From Chloroflexota bacterium (GTDB lineage: Bacteria > Chloroflexota > Dehalococcoidia > GIF9 > UBA5629), in assembly GCA_020354105.1 (NCBI GenBank), contig CP070642.1:651259-665836 (forward strand): a DNA stretch of 14,578 nucleotides, written 5' to 3'. Within the stretch, counting starts at the first letter, position 1. Every line of letters begins with the position of its first letter. Below, one piece after another: positions 7,671 through 14,578 of the stretch. Below the pieces are notes generated by a model. It was given only the letters and a program-made list of their open reading frames with translations. It did no database searches and was not told the origin of the DNA. Made by a program: the position numbers and the translations under genes.

Positions 7671-8255
7671 TCAACTCTTAAATCTTCGGAGCAGTAGCCA
7701 TCCCGAAGGCAAAATTAAGGCGGCTGCAACCACCTTTATCAAATCCCCGACGACGAAGGGATAAAGACCAGCCTGAAGCACCGCATCCCCAGGAACAAAG
7801 TGCGCCAGCCAGGAAAGCCCAAAGATATATATAACAATACTACCGCCGAGCATGGCCGGGATTGCCGTCCACACTCGCCTGTCCCAGCCTCTTTCAGCCA
7901 ACCAACCAACAAAGAAGGCAGCAGCCACAAAACCTATCAGATAACCACCTGTGGGCCCGACTAGGCGAGCAACGCCCGGAGGACCACCCAAAGCAAACCA
8001 GTATGGAATGCCAGTAGCTCCCACAGCCAGATAAGTGAGCTGACTCAATGCTCCCCGACGGCTACCTAAAAGAGTACCGGCTAAAAGGACAGCAAATGTC
8101 TGCCCCGTAACAGGTACCGGGCCAATCCAGAAACTTATCTGGGCAAAGGCAGCAGTTAGGCAAGCAAAACCAGCCACCAAGACCATACCCCACAGGAGCC
8201 CCGTCCTGGAAATAGCAACATCCATAAATGCAAGCCGAGCGGTTGATGTTTTCAT
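7671..8255 (-). CDS. bioY: BioY, biotin-specific S-component of an ECF transporter
   Basis: This is an integral membrane protein of 194 aa with about six hydrophobic segments. BioY features include the early GPVPVTGQTFAVLLAG segment, the GPTGGYLIGF segment and the C-terminal PFVVGDLIK segment with the conserved Asp and Lys. It captures biotin at the membrane. Uptake is normally driven with an ECF ATPase pair and EcfT, none of which is in the window. Two in-frame ATGs exist. The one at 8264 is only 1 nt from the AAGGAGG site, while the one at 8255 has a 10-nt spacing, so 8255 is preferred. A good promoter lies upstream, divergent from that of the M16 protease. I could not see a BirA-type palindrome. 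Confidence 0.92.
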   Translation of the reverse strand: MKTSTARLAFMDVAISRTGLLWGMVLVAGFACLTAAFAQISFWIGPVPVTGQTFAVLLAGTLLGSRRGALSQLTYLAVGATGIPYWFALGGPPGVARLVGPTGGYLIGFVAAAFFVGWLAERGWDRRVWTAIPAMLGGSIVIYIFGLSWLAHFVPGDAVLQAGLYPFVVGDLIKVVAAALILPSGWLLLRRFKS

Positions 8256-8265
8256 ACTACGCATG

Positions 8266-8272
8266 CCTCCTT
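8266..8272 (-). promoter_or_regulatory. Shine-Dalgarno of bioY
   Basis: AAGGAGG, complementary to the 16S 3' end. Its distance is 10 nt to ATG 8255 and 1 nt to ATG 8264, which favours the downstream start. Confidence 0.7.
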
Positions 8273-8294
8273 ACTATCAGCTGACCGAAGGTAA

Positions 8295-8323
8295 AGTATA
8301 GCAATGAATCAGAATAAGGTCAA
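8295..8323 (-). promoter_or_regulatory. Promoter of bioY
   Basis: TTGACC (-35, 8318-8323), a 17-nt spacer and TATACT (-10, 8295-8300), each matching 5 of 6 consensus bases. The predicted start near 8288 gives a ~33-nt leader containing the Shine-Dalgarno. Confidence 0.75.
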
Positions 8324-8352
8324 CATGTGCCAAATCTCCACCGGTAACTGCA

Positions 8353-8382
8353 TTGACGCCAGATATTAATGACAGGTAAAAT
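8353..8382 (+). promoter_or_regulatory. Promoter of the M16 protease gene
   Basis: TTGACG (-35, 8353-8358), an 18-nt spacer and TAAAAT (-10, 8377-8382), each 5 of 6. Only 9 nt separate the -10 from the ATG at 8392, so the predicted leader is about 2-3 nt. Confidence 0.7.
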
Positions 8383-8391
8383 TCCGACATC

Positions 8392-9654
8392 ATGCACAAG
8401 AAAGTCACCTTTGATAATGGATTGCGTCTTCTCACCAGCAAAATGCCTCACACTCGTTCTGTCTCCATAGTCTTTTTCATAGCCTCCGGACCACGATATG
8501 AGATAGAGCCTGAAGCCGGTATTTCTCATTTCATTGAGCATCTCTGCTTCAAGGGTACCGAAAAGCGCCGCAGCTCCAAGGAAATCAGCGAAGCCATCGA
8601 AGGCGTCGGCGGCATAATAAACGGTGGCACCGATAAAGAGCTGACCACCTTCTGGTGCCGTGTAACCAGCGAGCATTTTCTTATAGCCCTTGACGTACTT
8701 ACAGACCTGCTAAGACATTCCCGCTTTGACGCAGCAGACATCGACCGCGAGCGCCAGATAATCATCGAGGAAATAAATATGAGCCTCGATTCACCGAGAC
8801 AGCGAGTATCCATGCTTATAGACGAGCTTATGTGGCCAGGGCAAGTACTGGGACGCGACATCGCTGGAAACAAGGAAACAGTGGCATCTATAACCCGGCA
8901 AAATATGCTCGACTTTTTCTCCAAACGTTATCTGCCTAACACCACTGTGGTAGCTGTGGCCGGTGATATCGAACATAAGCAGGTGCACAACACCATTAGC
9001 CGAGCATTAGGCGAGTGGAAATCCAGCCAGGTGTCGCCAGGCTTCCCAAATAAAGTTAATCAAGAGTCAGCCAGACTTAACATTGAATTTCGAGAAACCG
9101 AACAGGCTCATCTTTGCTTAGGCGTTCCCGGACTATCCTTTTTCCATCCTGATCGCTATGCCGTAGACCTGCTCAGCATAATACTGGGCGAAGGTATGAG
9201 TAGCCGCCTGTTCCTCGAAATCAGGGAGCAACAAGGACTTGCCTACGACATTCACAGCTATGCCGATCATTTCGCCGACTCAGGGGCTGTCATCATCCAC
9301 GCCGGAGTCGACCCTGGACGAGCGGAAGACGCAATTAAGGCAATTATCGACCAAACTGCCAAGCTCAAGGAGAAAATCTCCCAGGATGAACTCAAAAAGG
9401 CCAAGGAAATAGCCAAAGGTCGATTGCTACTAAGCCTGGAGAGCAGTCGAAACGTTGCCGCCTGGCTGGGAGTTCAAGAACTACTCCTTAATCACATACT
9501 TACCACGGATGAGGTGATATCAATGGTCGAAGCTGTCACTACCGAAGACCTGAAACGCGTGGCACAGCAGCTCCTTACAAGCGAAAAACTGAACCTAGAT
9601 ATTGTCGGGCCTGTCAAAGACGAGGAGCACATGGCTAAATTGCTCAAACTTTAA
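8392..9654 (+). CDS. M16 family zinc peptidase (processing peptidase-like)
   Basis: This 420-aa protein is a two-half M16B peptidase like mitochondrial processing peptidase beta and bacterial YmxG. The inverted zinc motif is intact: H46-x2-E49-H50 (HFIEHLCFKGT), with the third ligand E127 exactly 76 residues on (IIIEEIN). The C-terminal half has the SSRLFLEIREQQGLAYDIHS segment, whose RxxxGLxY is the conserved substrate-contact motif. Members degrade or process peptides; the substrate here is unknown. The N-terminus MHKKVTFDNGLRLL matches the family start, so ATG 8392 is firm although no Shine-Dalgarno precedes it. It is a single-gene unit between a promoter and a bidirectional terminator. 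Confidence 0.94.
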   Translation: MHKKVTFDNGLRLLTSKMPHTRSVSIVFFIASGPRYEIEPEAGISHFIEHLCFKGTEKRRSSKEISEAIEGVGGIINGGTDKELTTFWCRVTSEHFLIALDVLTDLLRHSRFDAADIDRERQIIIEEINMSLDSPRQRVSMLIDELMWPGQVLGRDIAGNKETVASITRQNMLDFFSKRYLPNTTVVAVAGDIEHKQVHNTISRALGEWKSSQVSPGFPNKVNQESARLNIEFRETEQAHLCLGVPGLSFFHPDRYAVDLLSIILGEGMSSRLFLEIREQQGLAYDIHSYADHFADSGAVIIHAGVDPGRAEDAIKAIIDQTAKLKEKISQDELKKAKEIAKGRLLLSLESSRNVAAWLGVQELLLNHILTTDEVISMVEAVTTEDLKRVAQQLLTSEKLNLDIVGPVKDEEHMAKLLKL

Positions 9655-9664
9655 CCACACTTAT

Positions 9665-9700
9665 AAAAAAGAGCCGCCCCAACCGAGACGGCTCCTTTTA
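9665..9700. terminator. Bidirectional rho-independent terminator between M16 and groEL
   Basis: GAGCCG (9671-9676) and CGGCTC (9689-9694) form a 6-bp GC-rich stem with a 12-nt loop. It is preceded by AAAAAA (9665-9670) and followed by CTTTT, so it gives a U-tract in both directions. It ends both convergent units. Confidence 0.85.
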
Positions 9701-9717
9701 CAGCCTTTTATCCCATC

Positions 9718-11331
<1,614 letters not shown>

Positions 11332-11364
11332 TCAAAACCTCCTGTTTCTTATTTATAACTCTTT

Positions 11365-11664
11365 CTATTTAGAACTTTTCTTGGCTAAAATATCACTTTC
11401 CCTCAGGATAATAAGCTCATCGTCGCCTTCCTTTATCTCGGTGCCGCCGTACTTGGCATAAATAACTATATCACCGACCTTCACTTCCATAGCTATACGT
11501 TTGCCATCTTCAGTCATCCTGCCGGGACCGACAGCGATGACCTTGCCCTCCTGTGGTTTCTCCTTAGCGGTGTCGGGTATCACAATGCCGCTCTTGGTAA
11601 CATCTTCCTTCGGGCTCGGCTTTACCACTATCCTGTCTCCTAAAGGTGCAAGCTTAGTTGCCAT
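11365..11664 (-). CDS. groES: 10-kDa co-chaperonin GroES
   Basis: GroES (99 aa) is the heptameric lid of the GroEL chamber. It shows the [12 protein letters not shown] start, a mobile-loop segment ([18 protein letters not shown]) and the [15 protein letters not shown] core. The start is [10 protein letters not shown] at 11664: AAGGAGG at 11670-11676 lies 5 nt upstream. An open extension further 5' runs through the CIRCE element and promoter and is not real. First gene of the groESL operon, HrcA-controlled as judged from CIRCE. Confidence 0.97.
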   Translation of the reverse strand: MATKLAPLGDRIVVKPSPKEDVTKSGIVIPDTAKEKPQEGKVIAVGPGRMTEDGKRIAMEVKVGDIVIYAKYGGTEIKEGDDELIILRESDILAKKSSK

Positions 11665-11684
11665 CTTTACCTCCTTTTTAGATT

Positions 11685-11711
11685 TTAGCACTCTAGGCTT
11701 AAGACTGCTAA
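11685..11711. promoter_or_regulatory. CIRCE operator (HrcA binding site)
   Basis: TTAGCACTC - 9 nt - GACTGCTAA. The consensus is TTAGCACTC-N9-GAGTGCTAA, so 17 of 18 arm bases match. It sits 2 nt downstream of the groESL -10 and covers the predicted transcription start, as expected for an HrcA repressor site. Confidence 0.92.
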
Positions 11712-11713
11712 TT

Positions 11714-11742
11714 ATTATAATTGGCAATTGTTAGGTTGTCAA
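11714..11742 (-). promoter_or_regulatory. Consensus sigma-70-type promoter of groESL
   Basis: TTGACA (-35, 11737-11742), a 17-nt spacer and TATAAT (-10, 11714-11719), all consensus. The predicted start is near 11707, inside CIRCE. The leader is ~43 nt with AAGGAGG. Confidence 0.9.
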
Positions 11743-11772
11743 GGAGTTTTTACCGCCGCAGTTTATTGTTAC

Positions 11773-11801
11773 TTGATTTCTCACACTATACCGTGTACAA
11801 T
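11773..11801 (+). promoter_or_regulatory. Promoter of the XRE regulator gene (leaderless)
   Basis: TTGATT (-35, 11773-11778), a 17-nt spacer and TACAAT (-10, 11796-11801). Six nt separate it from the ATG, which puts the predicted start on the A of ATG 11808. It is back to back with the groESL promoter. Confidence 0.65.
11782..11797. repeat. Inverted repeat on the XRE promoter, candidate operator
   Basis: CACAC - 6 nt (TATACC) - GTGTA. The inner four bases of each arm pair (ACAC/GTGT). It overlaps the start of the -10 hexamer, so a bound repressor would block the promoter. The same arms and spacing recur at 12051-12066. A link to the encoded XRE protein is inference. Confidence 0.45.
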
Positions 11802-11807
11802 GAACCC

Positions 11808-12035
11808 ATGACTCGGAAACTAAAGGGGGTAGACTGGGATAAGAAACGTGTTCGGGCACTGCGGCAACACATGAAGTTAACCCAGGCTAAACTAGCTGAA
11901 GAATTAGGTACTCGCCAGCAGACGATCAGCGAATGGGAAACGGGAATGTACAAGCCACGGGGAACCTCGGCAACATTGCTCACCCTGGTCGCCGAGCGCT
12001 CCGGTTTTAAATATGAGCCATCGAAACAAAGTTAA
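11808..12035 (+). CDS. Small XRE-family helix-turn-helix regulator
   Basis: The 75-aa protein is almost entirely one HTH_3 (lambda Cro/CI-like) domain: VRALRQHMKLTQAKLAEELG, then TRQQTISEWETG as recognition helix, then a C-terminal helix pair. It has no ligand or dimerisation domain, so it is probably a simple DNA-binding repressor. The start at 11808 gives the expected N-terminus. An upstream extension to 11721 would run through the promoter. No Shine-Dalgarno is visible and the promoter predicts a leaderless message. It is followed by the DUF2851 gene after 37 nt (or overlaps it by 23 nt if the longer DUF2851 start is used). It is divergent from groES but does not resemble HrcA. Confidence 0.85.
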   Translation: MTRKLKGVDWDKKRVRALRQHMKLTQAKLAEELGTRQQTISEWETGMYKPRGTSATLLTLVAERSGFKYEPSKQS

Positions 12036-12050
12036 TTTTTTAACTTCACA

Positions 12051-12066
12051 TACACGCAAAAGTGTA
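12051..12066. repeat. Second copy of the ACAC-N6-GTGTA inverted repeat
   Basis: TACAC - 6 nt (GCAAAA) - GTGTA, a perfect 5-bp inverted repeat, 7 nt before the preferred DUF2851 start. It matches the copy on the XRE promoter in 9 of 10 arm bases with identical spacing. Confidence 0.45.
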
Positions 12067-12072
12067 AAAAAC

Positions 12073-13395
12073 ATGGAAATAAAAATTACTGAAAAGCTCA
12101 TTTCGCGTATCTGGCAAAACAAGCTGGTAACTGAACTGGCTACCGAAAATGGTGAGCAGATTCATATAATTCATCCGGGCAGAAGCAGCAATACCCACGG
12201 CTGCGATTTTCAAGATGCCGTCTTTACCATCAACGGCAAGATGACAACCGGAAACATCGAGGTGCATATCAAATCCAGCCAGTGGCACAGCCATGGTCAT
12301 CACCGGAACCCGAAATACAACAATATAGCCCTGCACGTCGTCTGGTGGCATGACAGTCAAGATCCTACCCGGCTCCAAAACGGTCAAGCTGTGCCCATAA
12401 TTTGCCTGGGCCCCTTTCTCAACAGCACACTTGATGATCTGAACAAACGAATGAACCTGTCCGGTAACTCTCTACCCTCCTGTCCCTTAGTTGGCAGGCA
12501 TTCAAACGCGGAGAGTCTAAGCAAAATGCTCACCGCCGCTGGAGAGGAAAGATTCACCGCTAAAACGAGAGTGTTCCGCAAAGCCCTAAAGGAAGAGGAT
12601 GCCAGACAGGTGCTCTACCGAGGCATAGCCAGGGCACTGGGATATGCCCAAAATGCCAAACCCTGTGAAGAGCTGGCAAACAAATTACCATTCATCATAC
12701 TGGAGGGAATCAAATCTGAGCCTGATAGCACCAGACAGGCTCTACTTCTGGGAGTCGCCGGACTATTGCCCTCACAGAGGCACAGCTCGGTTGAAGACAG
12801 AGAGACAAATAAGCTGGAAATGATATGGCAATCCCTAGGTATAACTGAAACTATGAAGGAGGTTGACTGGTGCTTTTTTCGAGTGCGGCCAGACAATTTC
12901 CCCACCCGCCGCCTCATCGCCTTGAGCTACCTCATACCCCGCCATAGTAAAACAGAGCTACATCAGGAAATTCTTAAACTAGTCAAAAAGGCACCTCGGG
13001 GAGCTGGGCATTACCGGCTGGAAAATGGTTTGACTGTCGTCGGCCGGGGCTACTGGAGAAACCATCTCGATTTCGGTATCGCCCAGAAAAAGAGTTCGTC
13101 TCTCCTGGGCAGAGAGAAAGCCTCGGCAATAGCTATAAATACTGTCTTACCATTCGCCTGCGCCTGGGGCGAGCTACACTCTGACCTGAAGTTAAAGGAA
13201 AAGGCTGTTGAGATTTATCGCCGCTATCCCAAAGCAGGAGATAACGAGCTGACCCTGTATATGAAGCAGCAACTGCGGCTGAACCAAGAAGTTCGCCTGT
13301 CTGCCTGCCAGCAACAGGGACTGATTCACATATTTAAGACCTGTTGCCGTCACCGAAGCTGCACTGAATGCCCGGTAGCCCTTAACCTAGGCTAA
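12073..13395 (+). CDS. DUF2851 family protein, possible nuclease-like fold
   Basis: The protein has 440 aa and no known function. The N-terminal part has the DUF2851 hallmark: HPGR, then G43-C-D45-F-x-D48-A, then G60-N-I-E63-V-H65, then W71-H72-x-H74-x-H76-H77 and Y82-N83...L-H88-V-V-W. The spacing D45...E63-x-H65 resembles the metal site of PD-(D/E)xK nucleases with His at the Lys position; this is my inference. The middle is helical. The C-terminus has a Cys cluster (C412, C424/C425, C430, C433) that could hold zinc or an Fe-S centre. ATG 12073 is preferred because family proteins begin near the E-x-L-I-x-R-I-W segment; ATG 12013 would overlap the XRE gene. No Shine-Dalgarno is visible. The last 14 bp overlap the convergent tsaD. 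Confidence 0.85.
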   Translation: MEIKITEKLISRIWQNKLVTELATENGEQIHIIHPGRSSNTHGCDFQDAVFTINGKMTTGNIEVHIKSSQWHSHGHHRNPKYNNIALHVVWWHDSQDPTRLQNGQAVPIICLGPFLNSTLDDLNKRMNLSGNSLPSCPLVGRHSNAESLSKMLTAAGEERFTAKTRVFRKALKEEDARQVLYRGIARALGYAQNAKPCEELANKLPFIILEGIKSEPDSTRQALLLGVAGLLPSQRHSSVEDRETNKLEMIWQSLGITETMKEVDWCFFRVRPDNFPTRRLIALSYLIPRHSKTELHQEILKLVKKAPRGAGHYRLENGLTVVGRGYWRNHLDFGIAQKKSSSLLGREKASAIAINTVLPFACAWGELHSDLKLKEKAVEIYRRYPKAGDNELTLYMKQQLRLNQEVRLSACQQQGLIHIFKTCCRHRSCTECPVALNLG

Positions 13396-14368
13396 GGCTG
13401 GGTATCACATCCATATCATAGCCGTCGACTGCGCCCGACTGGTGACGATAATAACCGCAAGCAGCAACCATCGCCGCGTTATCGGTACACAAACCTGGGG
13501 GAGGTATTAGCACCGGCACAGTTGAATTGGATATGAAACAATCACGAAGAGCTTTATTGGCCGCCACCCCACCGGATAACAATATCTGCTCCACCCCCAA
13601 CCTTTCCGCAGCCCGTATCGTTTTGGTGGCCAATACATCGACCACAGCCTGCTGAAAGCTGGCTGCTGCCTCAGCTACCTTAGAAGAATCTGAAAAATCA
13701 TTGTCCCTGACCAGATGAAGCAGAGCTGTCTTCAAACCGCTGAAGCTAAAATCATCACTACCCTTCAACCAGGCACGAGGCAAAAGAAACGAGGCTTCCT
13801 TGTCCCTTGCAGCTTTCTCAATGGCCGGGCCGCCGGGATAACCCAGGTCCAGAATCCTGGCTGCCTTATCGAAGGCTTCGCCAGCAGCATCATCCCTAGT
13901 ACGCCCCAGCTTCTCAAACTGCCCGTGACCACTCATCAGCACCATATCGCTGTGCCCCCCGGAAACGATGAGGCAAAGGCAGGGAAAAACAGGCTTGTCT
14001 CCACTTATCCAGTTGGCATAGATATGGCCTTCCATATGATTGATTCCAATCAGGGGCAAGCTGTAGGCTACGGCTATGGCTTTAGCCAAATTCACTCCCA
14101 CCAGCAGTGAGCCTGCCAGACCTGGACCTATGGTCACGGCAATAGCCTCAAGGTCCCGCCAGGTGGTTTTCGCCTCAGCCATAGCACTCTCCACTACTGG
14201 CAAAGCAGTTATTAAATGTTGCCTCGAAGCCACCTCGGGAACAATACCACCATAGCGCTTGTGTATGTCTACTTGAGAAGAGACTACGTTCGACAGTATG
14301 TCAGCCCCGTCTTCGACAACCGCCGCCGCAGTTTCATCACAGGAGGTCTCAATGCCCATGATTTTCAT
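13382..14368 (-). CDS. tsaD: tRNA N6-adenosine threonylcarbamoyltransferase TsaD
   Basis: TsaD (Kae1/Qri7 family, 328 aa) transfers threonylcarbamoyl to A37 of ANN-decoding tRNAs, acting with TsaB, TsaE and TsaC, none of which is in the window. Motifs are the ASKHA-type start [12 protein letters not shown], the metal ligands H111 and H115 (HMEGH, same numbering as E. coli), SGGHSDM, the [20 protein letters not shown] segment and the C-terminal [12 protein letters not shown] plus CTDNAAM. The start was placed at ATG 14368, giving [13 protein letters not shown] 14359 is possible, and an extension to 14395 is rejected because the -10 element lies in it. No Shine-Dalgarno is visible. Confidence 0.97.
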   Translation of the reverse strand: MKIMGIETSCDETAAAVVEDGADILSNVVSSQVDIHKRYGGIVPEVASRQHLITALPVVESAMAEAKTTWRDLEAIAVTIGPGLAGSLLVGVNLAKAIAVAYSLPLIGINHMEGHIYANWISGDKPVFPCLCLIVSGGHSDMVLMSGHGQFEKLGRTRDDAAGEAFDKAARILDLGYPGGPAIEKAARDKEASFLLPRAWLKGSDDFSFSGLKTALLHLVRDNDFSDSSKVAEAAASFQQAVVDVLATKTIRAAERLGVEQILLSGGVAANKALRDCFISNSTVPVLIPPPGLCTDNAAMVAACGYYRHQSGAVDGYDMDVIPSLSLG

Positions 14369-14375
14369 ACTCAGG

Positions 14376-14384
14376 ATTATAGCA
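14376..14384 (-). promoter_or_regulatory. Extended -10 promoter of tsaD (leaderless)
   Basis: TGCTATAAT on the minus strand: a consensus -10 (14376-14381) with the extended TGn element, and no recognisable -35. Seven nt separate it from ATG 14368, so the predicted leader is about 1 nt. Confidence 0.65.
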
Positions 14385-14445
14385 CAAGCCCACAAAACAG
14401 CCTGAAAATTTGGCTTTAGTGAGACTCCGTTGCGCTAAATCTATT

Positions 14446-14577
14446 TTAGCCTTTGAACATTAGAGGCAAGCCACCGATTAAACACACCCCACCAACCGCA
14501 ATGCATCTTATGAGCATCGTAGTGGTTTGCTCTGCTTCCGGTCTCAGCATAATAACTACAGGGCCTAGAACTATGCA
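14446..14577 (-). CDS. C-terminal end of an unknown, probably membrane protein (truncated by window edge)
   Basis: An open frame runs from the right edge for 43 residues to a TAA at 14446. It starts with a hydrophobic stretch (CIVLGPVVIML), has a short polar segment (RPEAEQTTT) and ends with a hydrophobic helix (about 20 residues, MLIRCIAVGG onward) and FKG. This pattern fits the last two membrane segments of a membrane protein. A separate 34-aa small membrane protein starting at the internal ATG is also possible. I do not recognise the family. The 77 nt between its stop and the tsaD start hold the tsaD promoter and an imperfect hairpin (14415-14439). Confidence 0.4.
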   Translation of the reverse strand, partial: CIVLGPVVIMLRPEAEQTTTMLIRCIAVGGVCLIGGLPLMFKG

Positions 14578-14578
14578 A

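Noticed and set aside
11665..11727. Longer GroES starting at 11727
   Set aside because: It would translate the CIRCE element; AAGGAGG lies 5 nt before ATG 11664, the family start.
11721..11807. Longer XRE protein starting at 11721
   Set aside because: The extension would translate through both divergent promoters and has no XRE-like sequence; ATG 11808 fits the -10 spacing and the domain start.
14415..14439. Hairpin TTTAGTG / CGCTAAA as a terminator
   Set aside because: AT-rich 7-bp stem with a wobble pair, an 11-nt loop and only a weak T-run on the plus strand, where no gene ends.

Overview
The window looks like a chromosomal housekeeping segment of a Chloroflexota bacterium, most probably class Dehalococcoidia. 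The grounds are a his operon in the order hisG-hisD-hisC-hisB, a DUF2851 protein preceded by a small XRE regulator, a stand-alone BioY, a GroEL without a GGM tail, and a class A RNase P RNA. This placement is recognition and inference; no database was searched. Base composition looks even and I see no insertion sequences, integrases, tRNAs, rRNAs or CRISPR arrays.

Layout. Positions 1-3577 (+): the 3' part of a histidine operon: hisG (cut by the window start), hisD, hisC and hisB, closely packed. Positions 3580-6868 (-), read from high to low coordinates: a coiled-coil C4 zinc-ribbon protein, an RNase HI-like protein, the RNase P RNA gene rnpB, an unknown 76-aa protein and a CtpA/S41 exported protease. 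Positions 6989-8323 (-): a BioY biotin transporter S-component followed by a metallo-beta-lactamase-fold protein. Positions 8353-9654 (+): an M16 zinc protease, divergent from bioY. A bidirectional terminator at 9665-9700 separates it from groES-groEL (-), which has a consensus promoter and a CIRCE (HrcA) operator. Divergent from groES, a small XRE-type regulator is followed by a DUF2851 protein (+, to 13395). It converges with tsaD (-, 13382-14368). A partial membrane-protein-like ORF enters from the right edge.

Most genes are ordinary core functions: histidine synthesis, RNA processing, protein quality control, biotin uptake and t6A tRNA modification. The more interesting signals are regulatory. 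At four genes (zinc ribbon, M16, XRE, tsaD), and possibly a fifth, a recognisable -10 hexamer lies only 6-10 nt before the start codon and no Shine-Dalgarno is visible. This predicts leaderless or nearly leaderless mRNAs beside genes with strong Shine-Dalgarno sequences. The XRE gene carries an ACAC-N6-GTGTA inverted repeat on its own -10 element, and the same repeat recurs just before DUF2851. This suggests an autoregulated two-gene module. Its DUF2851 protein has a D...E-x-H pattern resembling a nuclease site and a C-terminal cysteine cluster. The RNase HI-like protein has His in place of the last catalytic Asp. I did not find a clear-cut new defence or mobile system; the XRE-DUF2851 pair is the best candidate for an undescribed one.
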